NCBI GenBank assembly: GCA_020630975.1
Contig: JAHDID010000060.1
Location: 1 to 34,732 of the forward strand
Origin: Verrucomicrobiota bacterium
GTDB lineage: Bacteria > Verrucomicrobiota > Verrucomicrobiia > Verrucomicrobiales > DEV007
Direction: 5' to 3'
Length of the DNA stretch: 34,732 nucleotides
A program made the translations under genes and the position numbers. The notes beneath the pieces were generated by a model that was not told the DNA's origin, searched no databases, and saw nothing but the letters and a program-made list of their open reading frames with translations. Each line of letters begins with the position of its first letter. Position 1 is the first letter of the stretch. This document shows positions 1-6,877 of this stretch, piece after piece.

Positions 1-149
1 AAAAGCTGAAACTCCTTTAAAACAGGGGCTCAGAGCCTTATCCTGACGCCAATGGTATCGTTGGTATTATCGTTGTTTGACTTGCCCTGTCTTGCTTTAG
101 TTCTGGACATGGTTTTTTGATCATGGTAGATAGATGATGGATAGAACTG

Positions 150-521
150 ATGAGTCGATTGGAAGTGTTTGTTTTAGTCATTATTTTCGCCTTATTGTCG
201 GTGATCGTGGGCTCCGTATTTGTGATCGAACAGAAAAAGGTAGGATCTAAGAATTATCCGGAGGAGGGAATGGTCAGTATTGAAAATTACCGAGAATGGC
301 TTGGTGATGAGTACTCCGGGACTCGGTTCTTCTCCAGGGATGGTTTGGTCTATGCTGTAGTGACGGGGAAACCGTGCAGAACGTTTTCTTCTGGACCGGT
401 TGCATTCATCTTTAGTCCCGAAGGTTTGTTTATTGACTGGACGAGGGATATTGGGGATTTCCCAACAGAGAATCTTGGTTGGTTATTTAGCCAGGGTAAT
501 GTTGCATGGAGGTCGGATTGA
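150..521 (+). CDS. Small membrane-anchored protein, unknown function
   Basis: The 123-residue product has a hydrophobic N-terminal segment at about residues 5-26 (VFVLVIIFALLSVIVGSVF), which reads as a signal anchor, followed by a soluble domain rich in Gly, Phe and Trp. I recognise no family. It is the only plus-strand gene in the left-hand small-gene array and is followed by the first copy of the repeat that separates these genes. Base composition is AT-rich compared with the core genes to the right. The ATG at 150 is chosen because it places the hydrophobic segment at the N-terminus; no strong ribosome binding site is visible. The 149 bases before it hold nothing I can name. Confidence 0.6.
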   Translation: MSRLEVFVLVIIFALLSVIVGSVFVIEQKKVGSKNYPEEGMVSIENYREWLGDEYSGTRFFSRDGLVYAVVTGKPCRTFSSGPVAFIFSPEGLFIDWTRDIGDFPTENLGWLFSQGNVAWRSD

Positions 522-584
522 GGATGAGGCTGTGTAAAAAAACTTGCCTGTTTCTGGTGTATTTCGGATGGTCCATCTGTATAG

Positions 585-640
585 TCAACTGATAAATAGA
601 GGCACGCTAGCAGGTTATCCAGTCGCATCTTGTTCGGTGA
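585..640. repeat. Cassette-boundary repeat, copy 1 (attC-like?)
   Basis: The segment starts TCAACT, has TAGCAGGTT 23 bases from the start, and CTTGTTCGGT 21 bases after that. It aligns without gaps over 54 bases (37 identical by hand count) with the reassembled copy at 1483-1526 plus 2928-2960, and with small gaps to the copy at 3356-3420. Each copy lies between short unrelated genes. A 7-bp hairpin (CGGTGAT/ATCACCG, 635-655) abuts its right end. I infer a recombination-site-like spacer; canonical attC core sites are not clearly visible. Confidence 0.5.
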
Positions 641-649
641 TTGGCGAGA

Positions 650-997
650 TCACCGTTCACTGGTACGCTTCACGAGAATGTTCGGTCGAGCCGATATGGT
701 TGAATGGTAGCGATCGTCTTCAATGATTGTGATTCGATCTTGGATCTCGTCAAAAGCAATGTCAGCTGCGGCCAAAATATGCCAATCCAGCAATAAGGCA
801 GAAGCGTGGCTGACAGTGATCCGGCAATCTTTGTGTATAGGGTGCAGCGCGAAGCTAAGTTTTACTCCTGTTTGGTCAGTCCATTCGTAAACTGAATCAC
901 TGTCTTGCCAGTCAACTCCGTAAGCTCTGGAAACGTGCTCCGACTCAAAAAATCGATACAGGTTTATTTCTTTGATAGTTGGGAACATGTTCTTCAT
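650..997 (-). CDS. Hypothetical protein, 115 aa
   Basis: Soluble, acidic protein of no family I recognise, beginning MKNMFPTIKEINLYRFF. The open frame extends upstream to 1276, but that part overlaps the cREC gene and reads like non-coding sequence. The ATG at 997 is preferred because AAGG lies a few bases upstream on the minus strand; 988 is an alternative start. The C-terminal tail (ARPNILVKRTSER) runs into the hairpin and repeat region at 635-655, which is typical of genes whose 3' end is formed by a cassette recombination site. It sits in the same orientation as the next three small genes. Function unknown; being a real gene is likely but not certain. Confidence 0.55.
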   Translation of the reverse strand: MKNMFPTIKEINLYRFFESEHVSRAYGVDWQDSDSVYEWTDQTGVKLSFALHPIHKDCRITVSHASALLLDWHILAAADIAFDEIQDRITIIEDDRYHSTISARPNILVKRTSER

Positions 998-1015
998 TCT
1001 GCACCTTACGTAGCT

Positions 1016-1053
1016 AGCACAGCCAACCCGTAATGTCGAGGGGTGGCTGTGCT
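1016..1053. repeat. Stem-loop between small genes
   Basis: AGCACAGCCA at 1016-1025 pairs perfectly with TGGCTGTGCT at 1044-1053, and the stem can continue as CCC/GGG past a single bulged A. No T-run follows on either strand, so it does not look like an intrinsic terminator. It occupies the spacer between the 1104-1403 and 650-997 genes. A long stem with an extrahelical base is compatible with a folded cassette recombination site, but the flanking conserved boxes are not evident. Confidence 0.5.
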
Positions 1054-1103
1054 GAGTCTGATGTTGAGACTTCGGTTGATGCGTGGTATTATGGTAAGCA
1101 AAA

Positions 1104-1403
1104 CTAGGGGTGCTGCTGTGTAAGCTGTTGTATGGCTTCGATTCCTCTCTCCATTTTCTCCCGTGCTGAACTGTTTGCTGAGTGCACTCTAATAACTGGT
1201 GGCGTGAAATCTGAGGTTGCCACAGCCTCTTCAATCCAAAGAATAACGTCATATCCCGTGCCACGATCGTCATCACCTAGATCATGGTCTAGACTGATCT
1301 CTTCTACATTTCCGTTTGCCAGTAGATCGATTGCTTCATCAGGCCAGTAAACTCGTATCCACCCTTCAGGAGTGTCTCGCTCATCATCAAGGTATACTTT
1401 CAT
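1104..1403 (-). CDS. Cyclic-phosphate processing receiver (cREC) domain protein
   Basis: The 99-residue protein is essentially a single receiver-like domain. It starts MKVYLDDERDTPEGW, followed by ISLDHDLGDDDRGTGYDV and ending VIRVHSANSSAREKM. This LDDER / LDHDLG / VHSAN pattern is characteristic of the cREC family, a divergent response-regulator-like fold proposed on genomic grounds to act in cyclic-phosphate or nucleotide signalling. The acidic LDDE and LDHD clusters correspond to receiver metal- and phosphate-binding positions. It is a stand-alone domain with no linked kinase. It sits in the minus-strand small-gene array, downstream of the IS-split repeat. Family assignment is confident; the biochemical role is inference. 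Confidence 0.85.
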   Translation of the reverse strand: MKVYLDDERDTPEGWIRVYWPDEAIDLLANGNVEEISLDHDLGDDDRGTGYDVILWIEEAVATSDFTPPVIRVHSANSSAREKMERGIEAIQQLTQQHP

Positions 1404-1482
1404 CGTTGTGTTCTATCTGATTAATGGTTATGCTCTGGGATCTGCTAGCCAGGAAGCGCCGAGATGGTCACATGATAAACGG

Positions 1483-1526
1483 TCTAGCTGCCAAATCAAC
1501 TTGCAACAAGATGCTGGGTAGCAGGT
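1483..1526. repeat. Cassette-boundary repeat, copy 2, left part (split by IS)
   Basis: TCTAGCTGCCAAATCAACT followed by TAGCAGGT at 1519-1526 matches the repeat at 3356-3420 almost base for base in its first 19 positions. The copy is cut by the insertion sequence at 1527-2917 and resumes at 2928. Removing the IS and one target duplication restores a continuous copy whose spacing equals copy 1 exactly. Confidence 0.6.
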
Positions 1527-2917
1527 CATTGGCGTCAAGCTAAGGCTGCAATACCTGTAGCGAAGCGGGTTGGAGCCTTTCGTTTATCCCTTACAATGTG
1601 CCTTGGATCAATCCTAATGGCTAGGATATCCTCTAGCTGGGTAGCACCTATATGATGCCCCGATAGAATGTCAGCTACCTTCTCGAAGCTGATGCGTTCC
1701 AGAGTGAGAGTCTTGGCGAATATCCGGCCTACGATGACCGATATCAAATGTCCAATCATGGCCCCAAGAACAAGGCAGTTCATATGGTTTTCACTACTCG
1801 TTCGATTCATACAAGAGAGAAGATTTGAGGCCTGTTTCCATGCTCTAAATTGAATCTCGATACCCCATCGAATACGATAGATTGCAGCCAGATCTTTTGC
1901 GGTAAAACCCTCTTCAAGATTGGTCAGCATTATATGCCAACCGTCTCGAATGAGCGATTTTTGTTTAGGCGTTTTGCCGTTATATTTGGCAGCTTCTTTT
2001 CGGTCGCGACGTCGTTTTTCAGCTACCTTAGAGTCTGCTCGGACTGCAACTAGTCGGCATTTTTTCTTCTCACTATCACCTGCAATGACGCCGAGATCAA
2101 CGACGTTCCCGGTGCTTGCTTCGAGGTGATCTTCTAGGCAAGATCCGTCAGGTAAATTTACATCTGTTGTGAGTGGGAGGCGAGTTAGCCAGGATGCTCC
2201 AATTGATTCAATATGAGTCAGTTCAGCTAAGGAAAAGTAGCCCATATCACGGACTGAAAGATCACCTTCTTGAAGGTCTATCACAGATTCTTTACCGATA
2301 GATTTATCCTGTTCAGTGGCTCTATGGAGCGTGTGATTGAGGACGGTATGGTTCAGAATATCGTAAGCGAAATTGACTTTAACCCCAGCCGTTTTCCCGT
2401 GGTGATTGCCGTGGGCGGGAAAGTGATGCGCGTTGGATTTTGGCATCCATATTCCTGATGAATCTTCGATAACAACCCTTTCGATTCGGCATTTCAGCAG
2501 AGGCTCTTCTACTGCCAAAATTTGAGCTTCGACCAGGGCGTCATGAGTTGAAGTGAGAAACTCAATACATGCTACATTTTTGAATCGGTCCTTCATGCCT
2601 TGACGACTCATGGGATGCCCTGTTCTCTGCCCTAAACCATGGGCTAACTGATTGTAAGAAGCCTTACCGGAAATGGCGGCTGCAACTATGGTTTGGACAA
2701 ACATTGATGCATCCATTTTCAATGAATCCCGAATAATAAATCCGGTTTTGATTGCTAAATCCTTGAGGTTTGGGAATGTGAAATTGGAGAGGTCGGCAGG
2801 TGAATTAACTAGCATAAAAAACCTGCTGGCCGCCTCCAAAAATCAAGCGGTTTTTCAGGTTTTATCAGTTATTAATAACTCATTATTAGCTAGTTACGGA
2901 TTAGATTGACGCTAATG
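1527..2917 (-). mobile_element. IS4-family insertion sequence, apparently intact
   Basis: The left end reads CATTGGCGTCAAGCTAA (from 1527) and the right end, read on the minus strand from 2917, reads CATTAGCGTCAATCTAA. These are terminal inverted repeats with 15 of 17 bases identical. The element is flanked by a perfect 10-bp direct repeat GGTAGCAGGT at 1517-1526 and 2918-2927, extendable to 12 bp (TGGGTAGCAGGT) if the end bases are counted. A duplication of this size is usual for IS4-family elements. The single transposase gene fills the element. Perfect duplication and an intact reading frame suggest a recent insertion. Confidence 0.9.
1535..2815 (-). CDS. IS4-family DDE transposase
   Basis: The 426-residue transposase has the first catalytic Asp in VIEDSSG, the second in VRDMGYFS, and the catalytic Glu in YRIRWGIEIQFRAWK, which matches the Y-x2-R-x3-E-x6-K signature of the IS4 family. 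It should cut and paste the surrounding 1391-bp element. A longer frame starts at a TTG at 2839, but the ATG at 2815 is preceded by AGCAGG at suitable spacing and is preferred. No frameshift or premature stop is visible, so the gene is probably functional. It is transcribed in the same direction as the neighbouring small genes, but its insertion into a repeat shows it is not part of their operon. Confidence 0.93.
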   Translation of the reverse strand: MLVNSPADLSNFTFPNLKDLAIKTGFIIRDSLKMDASMFVQTIVAAAISGKASYNQLAHGLGQRTGHPMSRQGMKDRFKNVACIEFLTSTHDALVEAQILAVEEPLLKCRIERVVIEDSSGIWMPKSNAHHFPAHGNHHGKTAGVKVNFAYDILNHTVLNHTLHRATEQDKSIGKESVIDLQEGDLSVRDMGYFSLAELTHIESIGASWLTRLPLTTDVNLPDGSCLEDHLEASTGNVVDLGVIAGDSEKKKCRLVAVRADSKVAEKRRRDRKEAAKYNGKTPKQKSLIRDGWHIMLTNLEEGFTAKDLAAIYRIRWGIEIQFRAWKQASNLLSCMNRTSSENHMNCLVLGAMIGHLISVIVGRIFAKTLTLERISFEKVADILSGHHIGATQLEDILAIRIDPRHIVRDKRKAPTRFATGIAALA

Positions 2918-2960
2918 GGTAGCAGGTTGTTTAGCCGTGGCTTGTGCGGTAGTTGCCGCT
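2918..2960. repeat. Cassette-boundary repeat, copy 2, right part
   Basis: The segment starts with the target duplication GGTAGCAGGT, then continues to CTTGTGCGGT at 2941-2950, which lies 21 bases from TAGCAG exactly as in copy 1. It completes the copy interrupted at 1526. Confidence 0.55.
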
Positions 2961-2965
2961 GATCT

Positions 2966-3289
2966 CTATACGCTCATGGCTGCGTAGAATGTATAAGGCC
3001 ATATAAAGCCAAGAACCAATCCGCCTAACGCTGATAAACCGTGCCATCTGCGCTCTGATCTCCTTATTGCGAGAACTAAGCCTAAGATGGTAATCCAAAT
3101 AGGACCAATCCAGCCAAGTAGTAGCCATCCAAGGGGCGATAAGGCGACCATCGAAGGAATGTCTTTAAGGGACTCTGGCCCATATGATACTATTACTTTG
3201 ACTGCCATGCTCGAGGTCGATGCAAACAATGTCACAAGGAACCGTTCGAAGTAGATCCTTATTGAGCGAAAGCCTGTGTTCATCGCCAT
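2966..3289 (-). CDS. Small integral membrane protein, unknown function
   Basis: The 107-residue protein has an amphipathic N-terminus and at least three hydrophobic stretches: FLVTLFASTSSMAVKVIV, LGWLLLGWIGPIWITILGLVL and LSALGGLVLGFIWPYTFYA. It therefore appears to be a polytopic inner-membrane protein. No family is recognised. It is a single-gene unit bracketed by repeat copies 2 and 3, with no strong ribosome binding site. AT-rich composition suggests acquisition. Confidence 0.55.
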   Translation of the reverse strand: MAMNTGFRSIRIYFERFLVTLFASTSSMAVKVIVSYGPESLKDIPSMVALSPLGWLLLGWIGPIWITILGLVLAIRRSERRWHGLSALGGLVLGFIWPYTFYAAMSV

Positions 3290-3355
3290 GAAAAATTTGG
3301 ATGCATAATCTCAATACTGAATGTAAAAGCGCTAAGTTGACTGGATGTTAGGCGA

Positions 3356-3420
3356 TCTAGCTACCAAATCAACTGACAACAGTGGCGGTTAGCAGAGTAT
3401 CTAGATGCGTTGTGTTAGGT
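3356..3420. repeat. Cassette-boundary repeat, copy 3
   Basis: The copy begins TCTAGCTACCAAATCAACT, has TAGCAG 21 bases after the TCAACT start, and ends near GTTGTGTTAGGTTG. GATCTAG (3354-3360) and CTAGATGC (3400-3407) form an inverted pair with one unpaired base. GTTAGGC at 3347-3353 fits the GTTRRRY integron core consensus, but no matching partner box is clear. Confidence 0.5.
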
Positions 3421-3702
3421 TGGTGGGTCCTGAGGTGATTTACCGAAGGCCAATAAAACACAGCCAATTATAGCAGTAATTAAGGCTCCCCCAAATGGAT
3501 TAAAACTTGATCCTCCCAGCCACGCACTCCCCATGCTGATGATTAATGATGTGAAGAATCCAAGAACTGAAATCCCAGTGATGAAGAGAACTGAAAAAAA
3601 TATGAATATTTCTTTATCCGTGGTTCGAATTGCTGCCCAGTAAAAAAGTAACGTAATCAGCAAGGAGGAAATTGCGATAATGTAGAATAGTGTTGTGCTC
3701 AT
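3415..3702 (-). CDS. Small integral membrane protein, unknown function
   Basis: The 95-residue protein has three predicted membrane segments (about residues 4-24, 32-56 and 70-88) and a short hydrophilic tail ending PQDPPT. No family is recognised. The start MSTTLFYIIAISSLLITLL places the first helix at the very N-terminus. It is the rightmost member of the minus-strand small-gene array and its stop codon overlaps repeat copy 3. Its size, topology and AT-rich composition resemble the 2966-3289 product, but no sequence similarity is obvious. Confidence 0.6.
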   Translation of the reverse strand: MSTTLFYIIAISSLLITLLFYWAAIRTTDKEIFIFFSVLFITGISVLGFFTSLIISMGSAWLGGSSFNPFGGALITAIIGCVLLAFGKSPQDPPT

Positions 3703-4074
3703 TCTGTAGTTCTCTTGGCTGCGTTGTTATTGTTCGGTCATGGCATCATTCGATCCATTGCCATTTCCACGGGTTGCTTGAGTCGAAACGAGCTTCTGAA
3801 TCTTTGCGTCAATTTCCATATGCTTTTCTCGACCGAGCGTAGTAGCACACAGAGCCGACTGGGCTAGCCAGCTGGCAACAGAATAGATCGTCGAGAGGGC
3901 TGGGGACAACCGAAAAAACAGGAGATGTTAAGCCTGATTCTGTGGTGATGTGGGCGTGCAGGCTGGGTACGGAGACGGTCCCGATGGGTGGGTGAGTCGG
4001 ATACCCCGCCGATTGATTTGGCGAGGAAGGAGAATGATTGGGATGATGATTGAGTTTCGTAGGTGGTCCGGCTC

Positions 4075-4255
4075 GAAGGTTGGCTTGGGTAGCTGGGCGA
4101 CGAGACGGCGCCCCTCCTTGAGCGTGATGCTTTTGGGCTCGAATTATGATGGATTCGACTGAAGTCGAATCTACGGCTTTTGATTTGGTTTGAAGGATGG
4201 CTTTGGTAGCCGGGCAGTTGAAAACAGCCCCTCCCAGTTCTGGGTGCTTTTGGGT
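4075..4255. repeat. Two degenerate ~65-bp direct repeats
   Basis: Copy 1 spans 4075-4140 and copy 2 4192-4255. Both run GAAGG-TGGCTT-GGTAGC-GGGC, then CCCCTCC, and end GTG(AT)GCTTTTGGG, with a variable middle. Each contains a GGGC...GCCC inverted pair in that middle. The GTAG-headed hairpin at 4152-4175 lies between them. Confidence 0.5.
4152..4175 (-). repeat. REP-like hairpin with GTAG head
   Basis: GATTCGAC/GTCGAATC form a perfect 8-bp stem with loop TGAA, followed on the plus strand by TACGG. On the minus strand this reads GTAG directly at the foot of the hairpin, as in REP elements mobilised by RAYT (Y1) transposases. It is one of several such hairpins in this window. Confidence 0.5.
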
Positions 4256-4296
4256 GAATAGGCTGGGATTGTCTTGGGTTAGTGACGATATGAGCA

Positions 4297-5424
4297 TCAA
4301 CCCAAGTGCCCCCTCAGAGACTGCACATTGTCAGCACTATGCGCTGCTGATAGCGTGATTCGCAGCCGAGCGCTGCCTCTCGGGACGGTGGGGTAGCGGA
4401 TGGCGGGGACGTAATAGCCGGCGGCCAGTAGGTCGGCTGCTAGGGCTAGGGTGGGTTCGTTTTCGCCGACGATGTGGGGGATGATTGGGGTCGGAGAGTC
4501 GGGGGCTAGGTGATCGATGTGACTGCGGAGATTGGTGCGGAGTTGGTCGCCCTCAGGGCTAGCGATCAGGTCGATGGCTTCGGTGATGGTGTGGGCTAGA
4601 GCTGGGCTGGGGGCTGTGGAGTAGATGAAGCTGCGGGCGCGATTGATCAGGCAATCGATCCAAGCTCGACTCGCACATAGGTAGCCGCCGGATAGGCCTG
4701 CGGCTTTGCTAAAGGTGCCCATGAGAAAGTCGATGCGGGTCTCGACGCCTAGCTCTGCGGCGAGGCCTCGCCCTGCGGGGCCGAGTACGCCTAGTGCGTG
4801 GGCTTCGTCCACCCAGAGGAGGGCGTCGTGAGAGTCTTTTAGCTCGACGATCTCTGCTAGGGGTGCCAGATCGCCGTCCATGCTGAAAACCGATTCGGTG
4901 AGCACCAGTATGCGGCTGTCGGCGCTGGCTTTGGCCGTGGCCCATTGCAGATGGCTCTCGAGTTTGCCGAGGTCGTTGTGGGGAAAGACGCGCATGGTCG
5001 CGCCGCTAGCACGGGCTCCGTCGACCAGGCAGGCGTGGCATAGCTTGTCGAGGATGATGTAGTCGTCCTTGCCAAACAGCGCTGGGATGGCTCCCGATGC
5101 GGTGGCGAATCCGGATGAAAATGTCAGAGCGGCTTGGTGGCCTTTGTGGGCTGCGATGGACTCCTCTAGCCGCTGGTGGGGCTGCTGGGTGCCGCTGATC
5201 AGTCGGCTGGCTCCCGAGCCGACCCCGTAGTTATCGATCGCCTCGGAGAAGGCTGCTTTTAGCCGTGGGTGTTGGGTCAGGCCCAGGTAGTCATTTGACG
5301 AGAAATTGACGACGGTCTGACCGCCTAGCTCGATACTCGCGCCCTGTGGGCTGTCGAGGACTTTGAGCGAGCGCAGTAGTCCGCGCTGCTCTAGGTCTGC
5401 TAGCTCGTCTGTGGGCTGTCTCAT
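4297..5424 (-). CDS. bioF: 8-amino-7-oxononanoate synthase (biotin synthesis)
   Basis: The 375-residue PLP enzyme belongs to the alpha-oxoamine synthase family and is expected to condense pimeloyl-ACP/CoA with alanine in the first committed step of the biotin ring pathway. Visible landmarks are NFSSNDYLGLTQHP, GSGASRLISGT, DEAHALGVLGPAGRG, the PLP lysine K240 in GTFSKAAG, and the C-terminal YPTVPRGSARLRITLSAAH. That C-terminus is more like BioF than like glycine C-acetyltransferase. Length is normal for the family. No other bio gene is in the window. The minus-strand gene stands alone, with a REP-like hairpin 25 bases upstream and no obvious ribosome binding site. A related acyl-CoA:amino acid condensing enzyme cannot be fully excluded. 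Confidence 0.88.
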   Translation of the reverse strand: MRQPTDELADLEQRGLLRSLKVLDSPQGASIELGGQTVVNFSSNDYLGLTQHPRLKAAFSEAIDNYGVGSGASRLISGTQQPHQRLEESIAAHKGHQAALTFSSGFATASGAIPALFGKDDYIILDKLCHACLVDGARASGATMRVFPHNDLGKLESHLQWATAKASADSRILVLTESVFSMDGDLAPLAEIVELKDSHDALLWVDEAHALGVLGPAGRGLAAELGVETRIDFLMGTFSKAAGLSGGYLCASRAWIDCLINRARSFIYSTAPSPALAHTITEAIDLIASPEGDQLRTNLRSHIDHLAPDSPTPIIPHIVGENEPTLALAADLLAAGYYVPAIRYPTVPRGSARLRITLSAAHSADNVQSLRGHLG

Positions 5425-5448
5425 GAAGTGGGCTGATGCATGGATGTC

Positions 5449-5470
5449 GGAATTTTAGCAATTCCGCTAC
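5449..5470 (-). repeat. REP-like hairpin with GTAG head
   Basis: GGAATT/AATTCC with a 5-base loop, then G and CTAC on the plus strand. On the minus strand it is GTAG, one base, then the hairpin, the same arrangement as at 14191-14213 and in the array at 22665-22984. It lies between bioF and the DUF2071 gene, where it could also affect transcript stability. Confidence 0.5.
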
Positions 5471-5508
5471 ATTTGCTAATAGTGATTGAACTTCTGTGCA
5501 ATCACGGA

Positions 5509-6255
5509 TTACTCAGCTGGCTCTGTCTCGCTGGTGATCGAGGGGCGGGTCTGCCACTCGTGATCGATGTCGCGCATCAGTAGGGCGTGGTCGAGCTGGA
5601 TCTGGTCGGCAGGGAAGAGCGATGTGTCGCCGAAGTAGGCGGACTGAGCGTGATGAACTTTCAGCGGCGATACCTGCCAGTTAGGCACCTTTAGTAGCAG
5701 GCCTTCGAGTACGCAGGAGTTAGGTCGTGCGGAGTAGCCCAGGCTGCCGTTTTCAAAAAAACGCGAAGACTCTTCTATCGATGAGAAGATAGAGTCTTCT
5801 GGAAAGTGGTCGGTCTCTTCTAGCTCTAGGCTCAGCAGTGGTTTCTGTTCGCCTCTAGGGGTGATATGGAAAGAAATCTCGCCATCTTGATCTTGGATAT
5901 CAAAATCACAATAAGAATGGACTCCGGGGAATACCCTACCTCCGGTTAGGAGTATGAATTTTGACTGGGTGTCTCTTCTGGGTACATAGACACCTTCCCG
6001 CGTCTGCCCCGTATCATCCTCCCATTCCACGGCAAAGCGGTGCGCCGAATTATCACTCGAGAGCCCAAAGAGTTTTGGGAAGCCTTTGGGGCGAACTTCC
6101 TCCAAGCGTATCAAGCAAATGCCCGCGATGGTCTGCCCATTCACTAGCTTGGGCCGAAAGGGTTTGGGTAGCAGCTTTGCCACAGTCTCTGGAGCCACAC
6201 GGTAGTTTAGCAATACACGGCGGCGAATGATACCTGTGATAGCGGGGAGCTTCAT
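5509..6255 (-). CDS. DUF2071 (YqjF-like) family protein
   Basis: The 248-residue protein opens with IIRRRVLLNYRVAPE, PFRPKLVNGQTIAGICLIRL and VRPKGFP, then has SAHRFAVEWED, VYVPRRDTQSK and GGRVFPGVHSYCDFD. This matches the DUF2071 family, which is structurally related to the acetoacetate decarboxylase fold but has no established activity. There is no signal peptide, so it is probably cytoplasmic. The tail after about residue 225 is hydrophilic and variable. The gene starts 4 bases after the stop of the upstream secreted-protein gene (6260-6799), so the two are likely co-transcribed. Family call confident, function unknown. Confidence 0.8.
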   Translation of the reverse strand: MKLPAITGIIRRRVLLNYRVAPETVAKLLPKPFRPKLVNGQTIAGICLIRLEEVRPKGFPKLFGLSSDNSAHRFAVEWEDDTGQTREGVYVPRRDTQSKFILLTGGRVFPGVHSYCDFDIQDQDGEISFHITPRGEQKPLLSLELEETDHFPEDSIFSSIEESSRFFENGSLGYSARPNSCVLEGLLLKVPNWQVSPLKVHHAQSAYFGDTSLFPADQIQLDHALLMRDIDHEWQTRPSITSETEPAE

Positions 6256-6259
6256 AATT

Positions 6260-6799
6260 TTACCATGGGTTAACGACCACCGTGTAGTTTATGGAAACCG
6301 AATATTCTAAGTTAGACATTGCTACCACCTCTATGGTTACTAACACGGAATCTGTGGGGGCTTGTACTAAGTCGCCATCGGTTGTGGGGATATTTTGAGA
6401 AATAATGTTTTGTCTCGAGTAAGTATTGCTATTAAGCCCTTCAGGTGTTTCCACTTCGTAATGGTGGGAGCGGTCGTTTATAGGCAGGTCAAGAGTCTGA
6501 ATGAGTTTGAGTTTTATCTTTTCAGAAATTTGACTAGCGCTCAATTTTTTGTCACTTTGATAAATCGTATAGCAGCTGGCAGTTTCGACTTCGGTCTTGC
6601 GCACAAAAGCGTTGGTATAATATCCATCATTCCAAGATCTATCGCCTCTGTCATACTTGAGCTGAGGAACTGCCGAAGTACAAATTTTTTGAATGTCTGA
6701 ATTCCACAGGATTTTACATCGGTCTTTGTTTGCTAGAGATAGGGAAGGAAAGCAAATGGTTGCTAATGTCAGGCTCAAGATGAAGAAGGAAATTTTCAT
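6260..6799 (-). CDS. Secreted protein, unknown function
   Basis: The 179-residue product has a typical Sec signal peptide, MKISFFILSLTLATICF, with likely cleavage after SLSLA near residue 23. The mature part has three cysteines (in RCKILW, KICTSA and SCYTIY) and ends in a beta-rich stretch. No family is recognised. It is placed just upstream of the DUF2071 gene (4-base gap) and in the same direction. AT-rich composition contrasts with the ABC exporter genes on its right. The 78 bases separating it from the permease gene show no clear terminator. Confidence 0.6.
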   Translation of the reverse strand: MKISFFILSLTLATICFPSLSLANKDRCKILWNSDIQKICTSAVPQLKYDRGDRSWNDGYYTNAFVRKTEVETASCYTIYQSDKKLSASQISEKIKLKLIQTLDLPINDRSHHYEVETPEGLNSNTYSRQNIISQNIPTTDGDLVQAPTDSVLVTIEVVAMSNLEYSVSINYTVVVNPW

Positions 6800-6877
6800 T
6801 CTAAAGCAACCCTAAACATTTTCTGGCTGATATTCTACTCTAAACTCTGTAGCTCGTAGAATGACGGGTTTAAAGTT

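Larger units (their letters stand above)
3703..4296. other. Region without a convincing gene
   Basis: Open frames exist on both strands, but their products are Pro/His- or Arg-rich and show no domain, so I treat them as chance frames. A 30-codon minus-strand frame starting MEIDAKIQKLVS near 3820 could be a tiny gene or a remnant. The right part carries two degenerate ~65-bp repeats and one GTAG-headed hairpin, listed separately. Confidence 0.5.

Noticed and set aside
350-628. 92-codon minus-strand frame over the first gene
   Set aside because: It lies antisense to the better supported 150-521 gene and has no recognisable features.
1016-1053. Intrinsic terminator at the perfect stem-loop
   Set aside because: No T-run follows the stem on either strand.
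3809-4300. 163-codon open frame on the minus strand
   Set aside because: The product is rich in Pro, His and Ser with no domain, no start signal, and overlaps intergenic repeats; treated as chance.
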